Source: Dromaius novaehollandiae
Lineage: Eukaryota > Chordata > Aves > Casuariiformes > Dromaiidae
Direction of reading: 5' to 3'
NCBI RefSeq assembly: GCF_036370855.1
Contig: NC_088112.1
Span: 12,888,469-12,952,468, forward strand
Length of the DNA stretch: 64,000 bases
Part shown: in pieces, positions 38,701 through 46,603 of the stretch
How the letters are laid out: each line of letters begins with the position of its first letter
Position numbering within the stretch: position 1 is the stretch's first letter
Made by a program: the position numbers and the translations under genes
Notes under the pieces: generated by a model
Told to the model about the DNA's origin: nothing
The model's input: the letters and a program-made list of their open reading frames with translations, nothing else
Database searches by the model: none

Positions 38701-41700
38701 CTTTTTTCTGTGCTTTTCAAAGCTTTTCAACTTCCTCTCTACTTTGCAAGACCCTTACTTTATCCTTCAGCTCTGCAAAATAATGGGAAAAGGAAAAAGT
38801 CCTTTGAGACTGAGACAGAATTTATAAAAATGTGGGTCTCCTTATGAAACAAACAAAATGAAAACCTCGGGCTGAAAAACTTGCCGGGCTGAACCCAAAA
38901 CAAAATACTGAGTTTCACTCCAAAGGCCTTTTTTAATGCTAAATCCCTTTTTTCAGTTACATAGTTGTTTAAAAACTCAAATGTACTTTCAAAATGAGCA
39001 ATTAAATGTTTCCTTTGAAAAGAGAAAAAAAGTGAAAGTTATTTTCTCATCAAAATTGCTTATTGAATTTGACTCAAATTTGCAGCTAGTTTTGACCCTT
39101 CCTTAAACCTACATTTTTCAGTAAAAATGTTTTGGCAAAAATGTGCACCCAGATTTTAAACTCATATCCAGTGACAGGTTTCTAAATGTTGACTATACAG
39201 AAAAAGCTGAAAACCTTACCTCTGAACACCTGCAGCTTCATGTTCTTTTTGATGTCATTGAACCAGCCAGGGATTTCTACACGGCAGCAGTATACACCTG
39301 CATCTTCTTCCTTCACTTCTTTTATTGTGAGAGACACATCTCCATAGGAAATATAGCCCTGAAGATTGTATCTCTGAGATCTTCTGAATGTCACCCTATT
39401 CCCAGTGGTGTGCAAAATTTTGTTACTACATTTTGAATGTGGGCACATGCCTCTGCCCCAGCACATATCTGAGATGTCTCTCCATCTTTCTACCCGGTAG
39501 AAGCAAGGTAACGTAACAGATTGCCCTATTTCTCCTCTAACAACAGTTTCAGATACGGTGTGAGCTGTCAAGGAAGAACAAAGAAAGAAGAGTGAGGAAT
39601 TTTGGCAGCTAACAGATGTGTGGCTCTACCTATGCCAACATGGGAGGAAAAGAAAGACTGACCTTAGTCTGTATCTGCTTGGCCTATAGGAGGCAAGTGA
39701 GACCAAACATCCATAAAAATCCCCATTGAAAGTTCTCCTAGATCACAGTCAGCTTATGGTGGCAGAGCAGTGGGATCGATCTACGTGAACCTATTCTGGG
39801 CAAGCGTGCTGCTTCTTGTATTTCTGAGAAAGCCCGGCTAATCATCCAAGTTACAGGTTGGTCCATCCCTTGCAGAGCATAGTATCCACGCAAGCTTTAG
39901 TTACTAGCATTATACTGATGTAAAAAAGAGTAGATTCACATTTTCTTTGTGCTCTTACTCTTCATGATCAACTTTATTTTGTGTTTACAGGCAATACTCA
40001 TATAAGCATCTGTTTTGAATCTTTGCTACAGGTCATTCCCTCTTAACTGTCCATTCAATTCGCAGATTAGGCCTAAAAGGGATTTCTTTCTCATGAAGGG
40101 CACCATACTAAAAAGAAACATTCATATATGGGGAAAAAAATCTCTTCTGGTCTTCATTCATCTTTGTCTATGCCAGTCTTTCTACCTTCCCCCATGTTAC
40201 CATTAGCATATGGCAAAGCAGGAACTGAGGGACCTGGGGGAACACCCAGATCTGGTCCCCTATTGCAGCAAGAGGATAATCCCACCATTCTGATATCTCA
40301 CGGTCAGTTTGCTTACCCCAAAGATGACCCAGAGTCACCCCAAAAACAGTGTGTATAAAACAAGGCCAGCATGAACTGTTCTTGGAGTTAAGGTAACTGT
40401 TATTTGAGGAATTTCATTCATTTCATCAATTCCATTTCATCATTTCTCCAACATTTATTAGGCAACTATTTAACAAATAAAAATTTACCTGCTCTCCTCT
40501 TTGAAAGAAACAGAGAGCTGAGTTTTTTAAACAAAGAATAAGAAAAAGGAGAAGGAAGAAATAAGGCACCAGAGTGTCTCCAATGCAGTTTCCCAGCAGT
40601 ACTGATGGGAAAATTATAGTTTTTGCAGTTTCAAATCCTCTTAATTTATGCAGAGCTAATGTTCCTAACATCTGCCTTCACTGCAGGTTAATAGTGAGAG
40701 CTTAGATACTGCAACAGTCTTGCTTCAACAGTACAAATCTCTGCAAGGGCTAAATAACTTCCTTCTCAGCTGCAGCCTCATCCACAGAGGCATTTTCCAA
40801 AAGAAATAGTAAATAAGACTGAATTCAAATGCCTTTGAAATCAAGAAAGAAGTTCCTGGGACCTTTATATTGTGACACCTCGTCCTTGGCTGTGACCCTC
40901 TTGGGCATCCAATTTTGACCCAAGGCATCAGCTATGCCTGGGCAGTCCCGCTGAAGTCAGTAAGGTTGGATTGTAAGTACATAATGCAAGCATTAGGCAG
41001 TTATTCCAACAGTTACTTTTCTCTTGTAGACTAGTCACTGCATGGACAAAGACATACATCCTCCAGCCAAGACTGGTAATTGAAAAAGAACATTTTTTTC
41101 CTTGAACTGTTTCTGGAATAGTTTTCTATTTTGTAGAAGATACTTGACATCTTTTCCCGACCAATCCTATTTTTTATATTTTTCCTTAAAGCTTCTGTTA
41201 ATTATGAAATTGCAGAGAAAATCATTGATAAATAGCAAAGCAGCCTTTAACTGCCCACTGGGCTGTTTTCTGGAGTCCCAGGACTACCCATTCTCAGCAC
41301 TGAACTGGATTAAAGAAAGGAAGGTAATAAAAAGTCAGTCTCACCCTCCAGGAGCTCTGCATATAAGAATGTTTTTGAAATAAAATCAAATGGAGACAAG
41401 TACCTTCAATTTATTTTGAAGATGAAAATACAGTGAGGAAAGGGCCCTCCTGCTCCTTCTACTGAGTCCAGCAACAGACCAAAAAGTATTATAGAATTCC
41501 CTGGGCTACAGCAAAGTGCCTGCGAAGCTCTGCTAATGCAGCAGACACCGTGCAGGCTGGGGTTGTGTTAACTTGCCTCATAGATCTCAACAGGGCACGA
41601 ACCACCTCTTGTCCCTCAGTATATTCCATCGATAATCAAACCTTTCCATTACTTTTTAGAATGATTTAAGAACATTGCAGTTGCTATAAATATTATACTT

Positions 41701-42522
41701 GATATTTCATCATTTTAGAGGTTGGCTGATTAAATGTAATAACTAGTCTAAGATGAAATTTCTTGAAATGCCTAAGTGATTTAAGAGCACAGTTCCCATT
41801 AGGAGCTCATCAGGCCCCACTGAAAGTGGGTGAAATCATCTTCTTGAGCTGCAAAGTCCACTACTGATGCCTAAATGCAGACACAGAAATGCAGCTGATG
41901 TCAACCATGCTTTTAAGTGCTGGCCGAGACCCAGTCTCCCAAGTTACTCTTCTTTACTTGTCTCTCTTTTAGGAATCAGATTTTAAAAGGGCAAACACTG
42001 AACATTTTAGGAGTAGAAAGAGGGGGATTTTGAAATATGCTCTCCCTTGACAGTACTCTATTCATAGTGGCAGACAGCCCTTAGACTTTCAGAAACTGCT
42101 TTCTTTAACACAAACACATTCATTACTCTGTCAATATTTCAATTCCCTGACTTGGGCTGTGTCAGCACTGTATTATTGTGGAGAGACAGATGGAGAAGCA
42201 AAGTCAGCAGTACTCATTAAGAAATTAGATAATTTGGGGGGACAAGGGGAACTATTCAAACCTATACACAGAGGAAGCCACATATGTTTTTAATAACTAA
42301 AAAATATTTTTGATCAGTATTAATAAGTTTAAAAGCTTCTGAAGTTCTGTATACAACTACAACCTTTGTCACTGAGCTGTATACATACACAGGCAACACA
42401 AGTGCCACTGTTTTTAGCATTGCAAAACTTTTGTTTTCTGAACAAGCACACAGAAAAGTAGGTTAAGACTCACCTATAAAGGTCTGTATCAGAATCCAGC
42501 AAAACAACACAAAACGGGACAT
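29679..42522 (-). CDS. TIMD4: TIM gene B: T-cell immunoglobulin and mucin domain receptor, TIMD4-like (tail not resolved)
   Basis: Cell-surface type I receptor of the TIM family, whose IgV pocket binds phosphatidylserine on dying cells. Visible coding exons (minus strand): 42474-42522 signal peptide, 39220-39564 IgV, 38107-38166, 36577-36978 and 34450-34524 mucin stalk, 30200-30249 juxtamembrane, 29679-29760 transmembrane. All junctions are GT-AG and the phases run 1,1,1,1,1,0,1, giving 354 codons plus one base before the tail. IgV has six TIM-type Cys (LPC, MCWGRGMC, SKC, YCC) and the ion- and lipid-binding loop GWFND at about residues 121-125. The long Thr/Ser/Pro stalk of about 180 residues favours TIM-4 over TIM-1 or TIM-3, as does the position farthest from MED7. 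Cytoplasmic exons were not found with confidence; see the candidates at 10.5 and 12.9 kb. The symbol is an inference: HAVCR1 is the alternative. Confidence 0.8.
30200..30249 (-). CDS. TIMD4: Gene B exon 6: juxtamembrane exon
   Basis: Fifty nt, phase 1-0, acceptor TTTTGTTTTCAG and donor TCAG|GTAAAA. It encodes DISGSSNTKDKKKDDYQ, a charged linker that leads straight into the transmembrane exon in frame. The phase change 1 to 0 just before the membrane exon parallels gene A, where exon 4 makes the same switch. Confidence 0.72.
31484..31714. repeat. 231-bp duplicated block, copy 1
   Basis: This block recurs at 37231-37461 in the same orientation, without gaps and with a single difference (A at 31541 against T at 37288). 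Both copies lie in gene B introns, 5,747 bp apart. No terminal repeats, poly(A) tail or recognised transposon features are seen at its edges. Confidence 0.95.
32872..32935 (-). pseudogene. Exon-like segment of gene B, out of frame at a C7 run
   Basis: Acceptor CTTGTATTTCAG and donor ACAG|GTAAGG, both strong, enclose 64 nt. All other stalk exons between IgV and exon 6 are phase 1-1, but 64 nt breaks the frame and would lead to a stop in exon 6. The first part reads VAIPPSLINPVYNPP. A homopolymer of seven C (seven G on the plus strand near 32892-32898) sits inside it, so one base too many there would explain the break. It may be a sequencing error, a true indel making a skipped or dead exon, or a false exon. 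Confidence 0.4.
34450..34524 (-). CDS. TIMD4: Gene B exon 5: mucin stalk
   Basis: Seventy-five nt, phase 1-1, acceptor CTTCATTTCAG and donor GAAG|GTGAGC. It encodes 25 residues starting VTTEFPSTLPG and ending DTSLIAE, acidic and Thr/Ser-containing. Confidence 0.78.
35587..36470 (-). mobile_element. CR1-type LINE fragment with RT C-terminal remnant
   Basis: About 880 bp of a CR1 retrotransposon on the minus strand, inside the gene B intron between exons 4 and 5. The plus-strand text begins with the usual CR1 end (AGGGTCATAGAATAATTTAGG). It goes on through blocks such as CCACAGCCTCTCTTGGC and ACCACCCTCACTGTGAAGA. At 36207-36407 a minus-strand frame reads LKKWTGRKLMKYNRNKCQVL and HLGW.NPMHQ, the conserved C-terminal part of CR1 ORF2. 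The copy is 5'-truncated and diverged. Confidence 0.88.
36577..36978 (-). CDS. TIMD4: Gene B exon 4: large mucin exon
   Basis: A 402-nt exon, phase 1-1, with acceptor GGCTTTTCATGCAG and donor GAAG|GTAACT. It encodes 134 residues rich in Thr, Ser, Pro and Val, with runs such as SPPATTTTK and DPPATTESP. This one exon makes most of the stalk and is much longer than any stalk exon of gene A. Its 3' part (TEDDY, VPE) is more acidic. No exact tandem repeat is left, although PPATT recurs. Confidence 0.88.
37231..37461. repeat. 231-bp duplicated block, copy 2
   Basis: Second copy of the block at 31484-31714, identical except for one base. It lies in the intron between gene B exons 3 and 4. Flanking sequence diverges abruptly on both sides. 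Confidence 0.95.
38107..38166 (-). CDS. TIMD4: Gene B exon 3: mucin stalk
   Basis: Sixty nt, phase 1-1, acceptor TTTCCTTCAG and donor TCAG|GTATGA. It encodes 20 residues, six of them Thr, beginning ATTLPATTR, typical of O-glycosylated TIM stalk exons. Confidence 0.82.
39220..39564 (-). CDS. TIMD4: Gene B exon 2: TIM IgV domain
   Basis: Acceptor TTCCTTGACAG and donor AGAG|GTAAGG bound 345 nt, phase 1-1, the usual form of an Ig-domain exon. Landmarks are QSVTLPC (B strand), DMCWGRGMC with HSKC (TIM-specific extra disulphides), DVSLTI, EDAGVYCC and RVEIPGWFND. In TIM family structures the W-F pair inserts into the membrane and N-D bind the metal ion. Aligned without gaps to the gene A exon it has 55 identities in 115 by my count. 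Confidence 0.95.
42474..42522 (-). CDS. TIMD4: Gene B exon 1: signal peptide
   Basis: ATG at 42520-42522 opens MSRFVLFCWILIQTFI, a short hydrophobic leader, then the donor ATAG|GTGAGT. The length of 49 nt and phase 1 equal exon 1 of gene A, whose leader MSSRFSLIWILLILFT is similar. The 49-nt match and the TATA box 90 nt upstream support this start. Confidence 0.88.
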
Positions 42523-42610
42523 TTTAGTCGATGGAGACTTCAGCGCAGTGATCGGAAGCACTGAGAAATGCTGAGTGAGCCCCACTGAAGAATCATTTCT
42601 CCATTTCCCG

Positions 42611-42616
42611 TTTATA
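42611..42616 (-). promoter_or_regulatory. TATA box of gene B
   Basis: On the minus strand ACATATAAACGG places TATAAA 90 nt upstream of the gene B ATG, so a 5' UTR of roughly 60 nt is expected. An ETS-like ACAGGAAGG lies further upstream near 42760. Gene A has a TATA-like element at a similar distance from its ATG. Confidence 0.55.
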
Positions 42617-43162
42617 TGTATTGCAACTGCTTCTTTCCTGCTCTTATGGATAGGTGCCCCCTCTTTTTCCCCTTCTGAGACACTCTGCATGGTACTACCA
42701 CCAGAGATTTCAGTATACTAGTTGTTTTGCCTTTCTATCAGCCTCTAAAGGTCCACTACCTTCCTGTTGCGCTGAGTAGCAAGAACAAGCTCTGGGCTCT
42801 TACACTCAAACATTTGACTTAATCTGCACCTCTGACTTTGTCTCCTATGTTTTTTCTAACCTCTTTGTTGCCCTAATTCTGCCTTCTGCTTGAAGAATCC
42901 TCTCTCTCTTTTTCCAGCTTCACATTTTCTATGTGCAAAAACAAGGTTGGAGGGCCTCTCACGAATGCTTCCTCACCAAAACAAAGTCCTTTCTAAAGAT
43001 CTGCCACACCATCTCCAAGAAATATTTTTTATTTTTTCTGACATTTTTACTTTCTCTGACCAGTTTGGAAGATCTCTCTGGAAAAGATGATGACCAATAA
43101 GGTGAGAAAGTTTTCCAGGGTTGCATAGTAGTTCAGGGCATTAAGGACAGGGGCAGTGTCAT

Positions 43163-43833
43163 GGATGACTGATGCACTTCACTCATAAGACAGAGGCAGC
43201 AATATGTTTTTTTGAGATAAGATAGTGATTTAACAAAGTTCAATGGTAAGAAGGACAGTGGTTCAACAAGATTCAATGGCAAGGTACACTTGGTTATTTA
43301 CTGCATGGAGGGAAGGGTCAGACAAAATTATCAAGGAGACCCTCCCATTGAGTCATGAGTTTCAGAATGAACCCCCTTTTTTTCCAGACTCCTTCTCACA
43401 GGAGTATGGGTGCAGCTGAATCCAGTCTTGGTCCCAGACTGAGTCAACACCATCAGTCAGAGATGAAACTTAGCAAAGCTTTCAAAGTTTCAGCATGCTA
43501 TTAGTCACTTACGAAGGATCTGTCATGGGTAAGGAATCTCTCAACCTTGAGAGGAGTCTCTACTACCATACAACCCCCTGCCATGCATGAGAGCTCAGTG
43601 GTATTGGTCTACCTCCTATTTATAGGATAAGATGATTGACTCGTAGTCATACTTGCATAACAGCTGTGTTTGGGTGGGTGCAGGCTTAATTAGCCCTTGG
43701 CTATGTGCTGTTATCTGTCTCCCCAAATTCCAATTTGAATTGGGTGCAGCCATCATGACTGTTACTGATGGTTATTGCCCTAGTGGGGTTGTGTCAGGTT
43801 GCAGGGTGAAAGGAGCACACCCTCACACTCCAC
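43163..43833 (-). repeat. 3' LTR of the provirus
   Basis: Follows env and shares its first 85 or so bases with 46517-46603, at the other end of the element. On the minus strand it has a TATAAATA at 43617-43624 in the right place for an LTR promoter. Downstream are two diverged copies of an AACAA-TTCAATGG motif near 43235-43285. It reads towards gene B. Outer limits are approximate. Confidence 0.7.
43617..43624 (-). promoter_or_regulatory. LTR TATA box
   Basis: CCTATAAATAGG on the minus strand, about 210 bases into the LTR. It is the core-promoter element of the LTR and is about 1.0 kb upstream of the gene B TATA box, in the same direction. Confidence 0.5.
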
Positions 43834-43972
43834 CCCGTGGCTATAGTCAGTCCATCTTATCTTTCATAGAGTCATGGTACAGTCACCTCTTGCCTCTGTG
43901 CTGTAAATAGTATATTTATAATTGATGAGTTTACAGATCCATGGCAAGCAGTTTTAGCATAAAGTATTGCTA

Positions 43973-45205
43973 TTAATTATGTACTAATTTATACATCTTG
44001 GATGGTTGAACACAGGTTACTTGCTTCATCATGTACCAAACCTTTATATACAATATGATTATAAGCAATAGATGTAATAATGTTAGAGTTAGTAACTGGA
44101 TGAAGCGTGAGCTTAAAAGTTCCCATTGCTGTTGGTGACCATCCTGTAAGAGTTTCCCACCAGCGATGTTCTCCATCTTTTTTTACTCTTTCCAGAACAT
44201 GGCATCTCTCTTCTGTATCATGATGAATGGTGATTAGGGTTCTTTGTCCATTGTTTCGGATGCGTTTCAGCAGCTGACACAGGTCATCGTGCTGTAGTAG
44301 CTTTTTCAACAATGTAAGATTCATTCCGATGAGGGTAGGCAATAAAACTTGATTTAATGTATAATTAGATCGTAACAATTGATGAGACGTAACAGGAGCT
44401 GAGTAATTAAAGTTGCATCCCATAATTTCAGTAAAATTACAAACACAAATATTTGAGTGATTGCTTCTATCTACAGTAATGTTATCTACAAATATAAAAT
44501 CACAGATGGTTCTCATACAAACATGTCCTTTTCCAAGATATATAAGTACAGTTTCAGGGGGTTCATCAGGACATATTTCTAAATGACAAACATTTTGTTC
44601 AGTGTCAAGACAAACGTCTTGGGCTTTGATGGTATTGCTTTCACAAATAAATCCTTGTTGTTCCTGTACAACACATGCATTAATGTCAACAGTTTGCCAT
44701 TTGTTTCTGTTTCGCTGAGCCCACACTGCATGTTCCAACAGATAGATTCTAGTTCCACTGTGACTCAAGTCCAGCGCAATGATTGGGTATATGGTGTATA
44801 CCAAAGTGTTGCATATCGTTAAGACAAAAGCTGTGGCCTTATTGTTGATGGTGTTGTAAGTAAAGTTCACTAAATACCACCAAGATCAGAATTCCTTTTC
44901 AAATTGAGTTGCATTATCCCAAATTACCTTTCAAATTTCAGTGGGTAAGGTGCCCTCTTCACCTTCTCTTATAATTGCTGCTGCCATAGATTGCACCCAC
45001 AGTTGAGCCTGGATACAACTAAGAGCTAGAGAAACATTATCTTGGACTACACCAAGTGCGTCCACAATTAATTGGTGGTCTCTTTCATTAATCCTTTCCC
45101 ATTAAGGCAATACATCAGAAAAGAGCCATTGGTTAGTTCCCAACGCTAATAGAGAAGACCGCAATGGAAGTTCTAATTTGTGCAAATCACTTGTCATTGT
45201 GCTAG
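43973..45205 (-). pseudogene. Retroviral env remnant (mainly transmembrane subunit)
   Basis: An open frame of 293 codons at 43989-44870 encodes a Cys-rich ectodomain with many N-glycosylation sites and the motif HRWWETLTGWSPT just before where a membrane anchor is expected. The hydrophobic anchor (around 44030-44130) lies in a different frame, so a frameshift separates ectodomain and anchor. Upstream, 44871-45205 keeps more env sequence interrupted by stops. No complete surface subunit is present. The family is an avian endogenous retrovirus; the exact class cannot be decided by eye. Confidence 0.75.
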
Positions 45206-45208
45206 CCC

Positions 45209-45600
45209 TCATACTGTATTTTGCCCATTGGCTTTCTGACACCTAACCGCCATAAGCAAGCTGGAGACTACTTCCACTCCTGTGAGGATGTATCTATATC
45301 CTGCAGAGGGTTTGAATGGCCTGATATAATCAATTTGCCATGTAGACCGTAAAGTTTTCCCTTCATCATTATGCAGAGGTGGTGCTTTAGCAGGGTGATC
45401 TGCTTGTAGTTTTAATCTACATTGGGGAATCTGTGAGAATAGTTTCACAAGATTTCCTGTTTATGGGCCAACCCTTACTCTGTGCAGCAAAGTAAAGCAC
45501 TTTCTTACCTATGTGGCCTAGGTTTTGATGCAACCATTCTCCCAACGGATACCAGTCGGGATTTAAGGTGATTTTCCTAATTTTAGTTAACTCATGCACC
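45209..45600 (-). pseudogene. Retroviral integrase remnant
   Basis: Two frames on the minus strand. At 45417-45599 an N-terminal zinc-finger-like segment has HQNLGHIG and SCET, with the expected second Cys not evident. At 45209-45448 the start of the catalytic core has WQIDYI (near 45321-45342), whose Asp is the first of the D,D-E triad, and then YRYILTGVEV. The remaining triad residues are absent because the sequence passes into env at about 45.2 kb, so an internal deletion removed the rest. Confidence 0.8.
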
Positions 45601-45659
45601 TTTTGGTTCCACTTTGTGACTGGTTGATTATCTCTGGCATGAGTTTTTACCCATCACAT

Positions 45660-45880
45660 CTTGAATGGTGTTTTCCTGGCTTTATCTAGTAATAGCTGCC
45701 AATCTTGATTTCTCCAAAGTGGAGATCAATTTATTTCCCAATTCATGGTTTCCCATTGACAGAGCCATTGTGTGGCACCAGCCCACACAGCATGAGTCTA
45801 CATATATGAATTTTGTTTCATTCTGTGCTGTTAAAACAACTGCTCTTAATTCTTCTACAGGTTACAGTAAGTAGTGTGTT
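45660..45880 (-). pseudogene. Retroviral RNase H remnant
   Basis: Minus-strand translation shows EELRAVVLTAQ and IYVDS, the Glu and Asp regions of a retroviral RNase H. It is followed by a Trp-rich stretch (QWLCQWETMNWE) in another frame near 45700-45780. Stops and frame changes interrupt it. Confidence 0.6.
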
Positions 45881-46289
45881 TGGCAAAACCCCATTCGACT
45901 ATAATGTCATGCAGGTGTACTGGTCCCAATGACTAATGTTTTTAATTCTTCAGTTAGAGTTCTGACTACCTCTTTATGTTCTAATTTCCACTCCCAGGGT
46001 TTGCCTTTCCATAAGAATGAATATAATGGATGGAAAATGATTAAAAATCCAGGTACATGCTTCCTCCAATATCCTAAAGTTCCCATTAATTGTTATAACT
46101 CCTTCCTCAACTGCAGCATTTGCAGGTCTTCGATTTTTCTTATGTTATCTGGAGGAAACATTGCACTGCCCACTATCCAACAAGTACCTAAAATTTTACT
46201 TCTCTACTTGGTCCATGACATTTTTCAGGTGGAATCTCAACTTCTGCTTTTTATAGTGCTTGCCATACTGCTGCTGCTGCTACCCTCAC

Positions 46290-46516
46290 CTTCTCAGGAG
46301 AAGGTCCTCCGATCAGAGTATCATCTATATATTGGTACAGTTTCACATCTTGAGGGAGTCAGATTGTCTGTAAGAGTTCAGCAAGTGCAGATGAATGTTT
46401 ATACCCCTGTGGGAGTCTGTTAAAGGTATATTGTATTCCCTCCCAAGTGAAAGCAAACTCCTCTTTATCCTCCTCCTGCAAGGGGACCATAAAGAACATA
46501 TTTTTCACATCATGAT
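46290..46516 (-). pseudogene. Retroviral reverse transcriptase core remnant
   Basis: Minus-strand reading gives DVKNMFFMVPL (first catalytic Asp region), FAFTWEGIQYTFNRLPQGY, and then YIDD (46319-46330), the polymerase active-site motif, followed by LIGG. An in-frame TGA at 46359-46361 lies between them. The fragment starts abruptly at 46516, joined to LTR sequence. Confidence 0.85.
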
Positions 46517-46603
46517 GGCCATCATGACCGTTACTGATGGTTATTGTCCTAGCAGCGTTGCATCAGATTGGGGCGAGGAGGAAGGAGCACATCGTCGCAG
46601 ACA
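46517..46603 (-). repeat. 5' LTR-start remnant joined to pol
   Basis: About 85 bases similar to the start of the LTR at 43749-43833, including GGTTATTG and CATCATGAC on the plus strand. It abuts reverse transcriptase sequence, so the rest of the LTR, leader, gag and early pol have been deleted. The join lies in an 18-base perfect palindrome centred at 46518-46519. Confidence 0.65.

Larger units (their letters stand above)
43163..46603 (-). mobile_element. Defective endogenous retrovirus (deleted provirus)
   Basis: A decayed provirus on the minus strand. In its own 5' to 3' order it has a short LTR-start remnant (46517-46603), reverse transcriptase, RNase H and integrase fragments, env, and an LTR of about 670 bp (43163-43833). 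Gag, most of the 5' LTR, much of pol, the distal integrase and the env surface part are missing. The rest carries stops and frame changes, so it cannot be functional as it stands. A 5-bp GTCAT occurs just outside both ends (46604-46608 and 43158-43162) and may be the target-site duplication, though the LTR ends are not canonical. It sits between TIM genes A and B. The class is uncertain. Confidence 0.85.
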
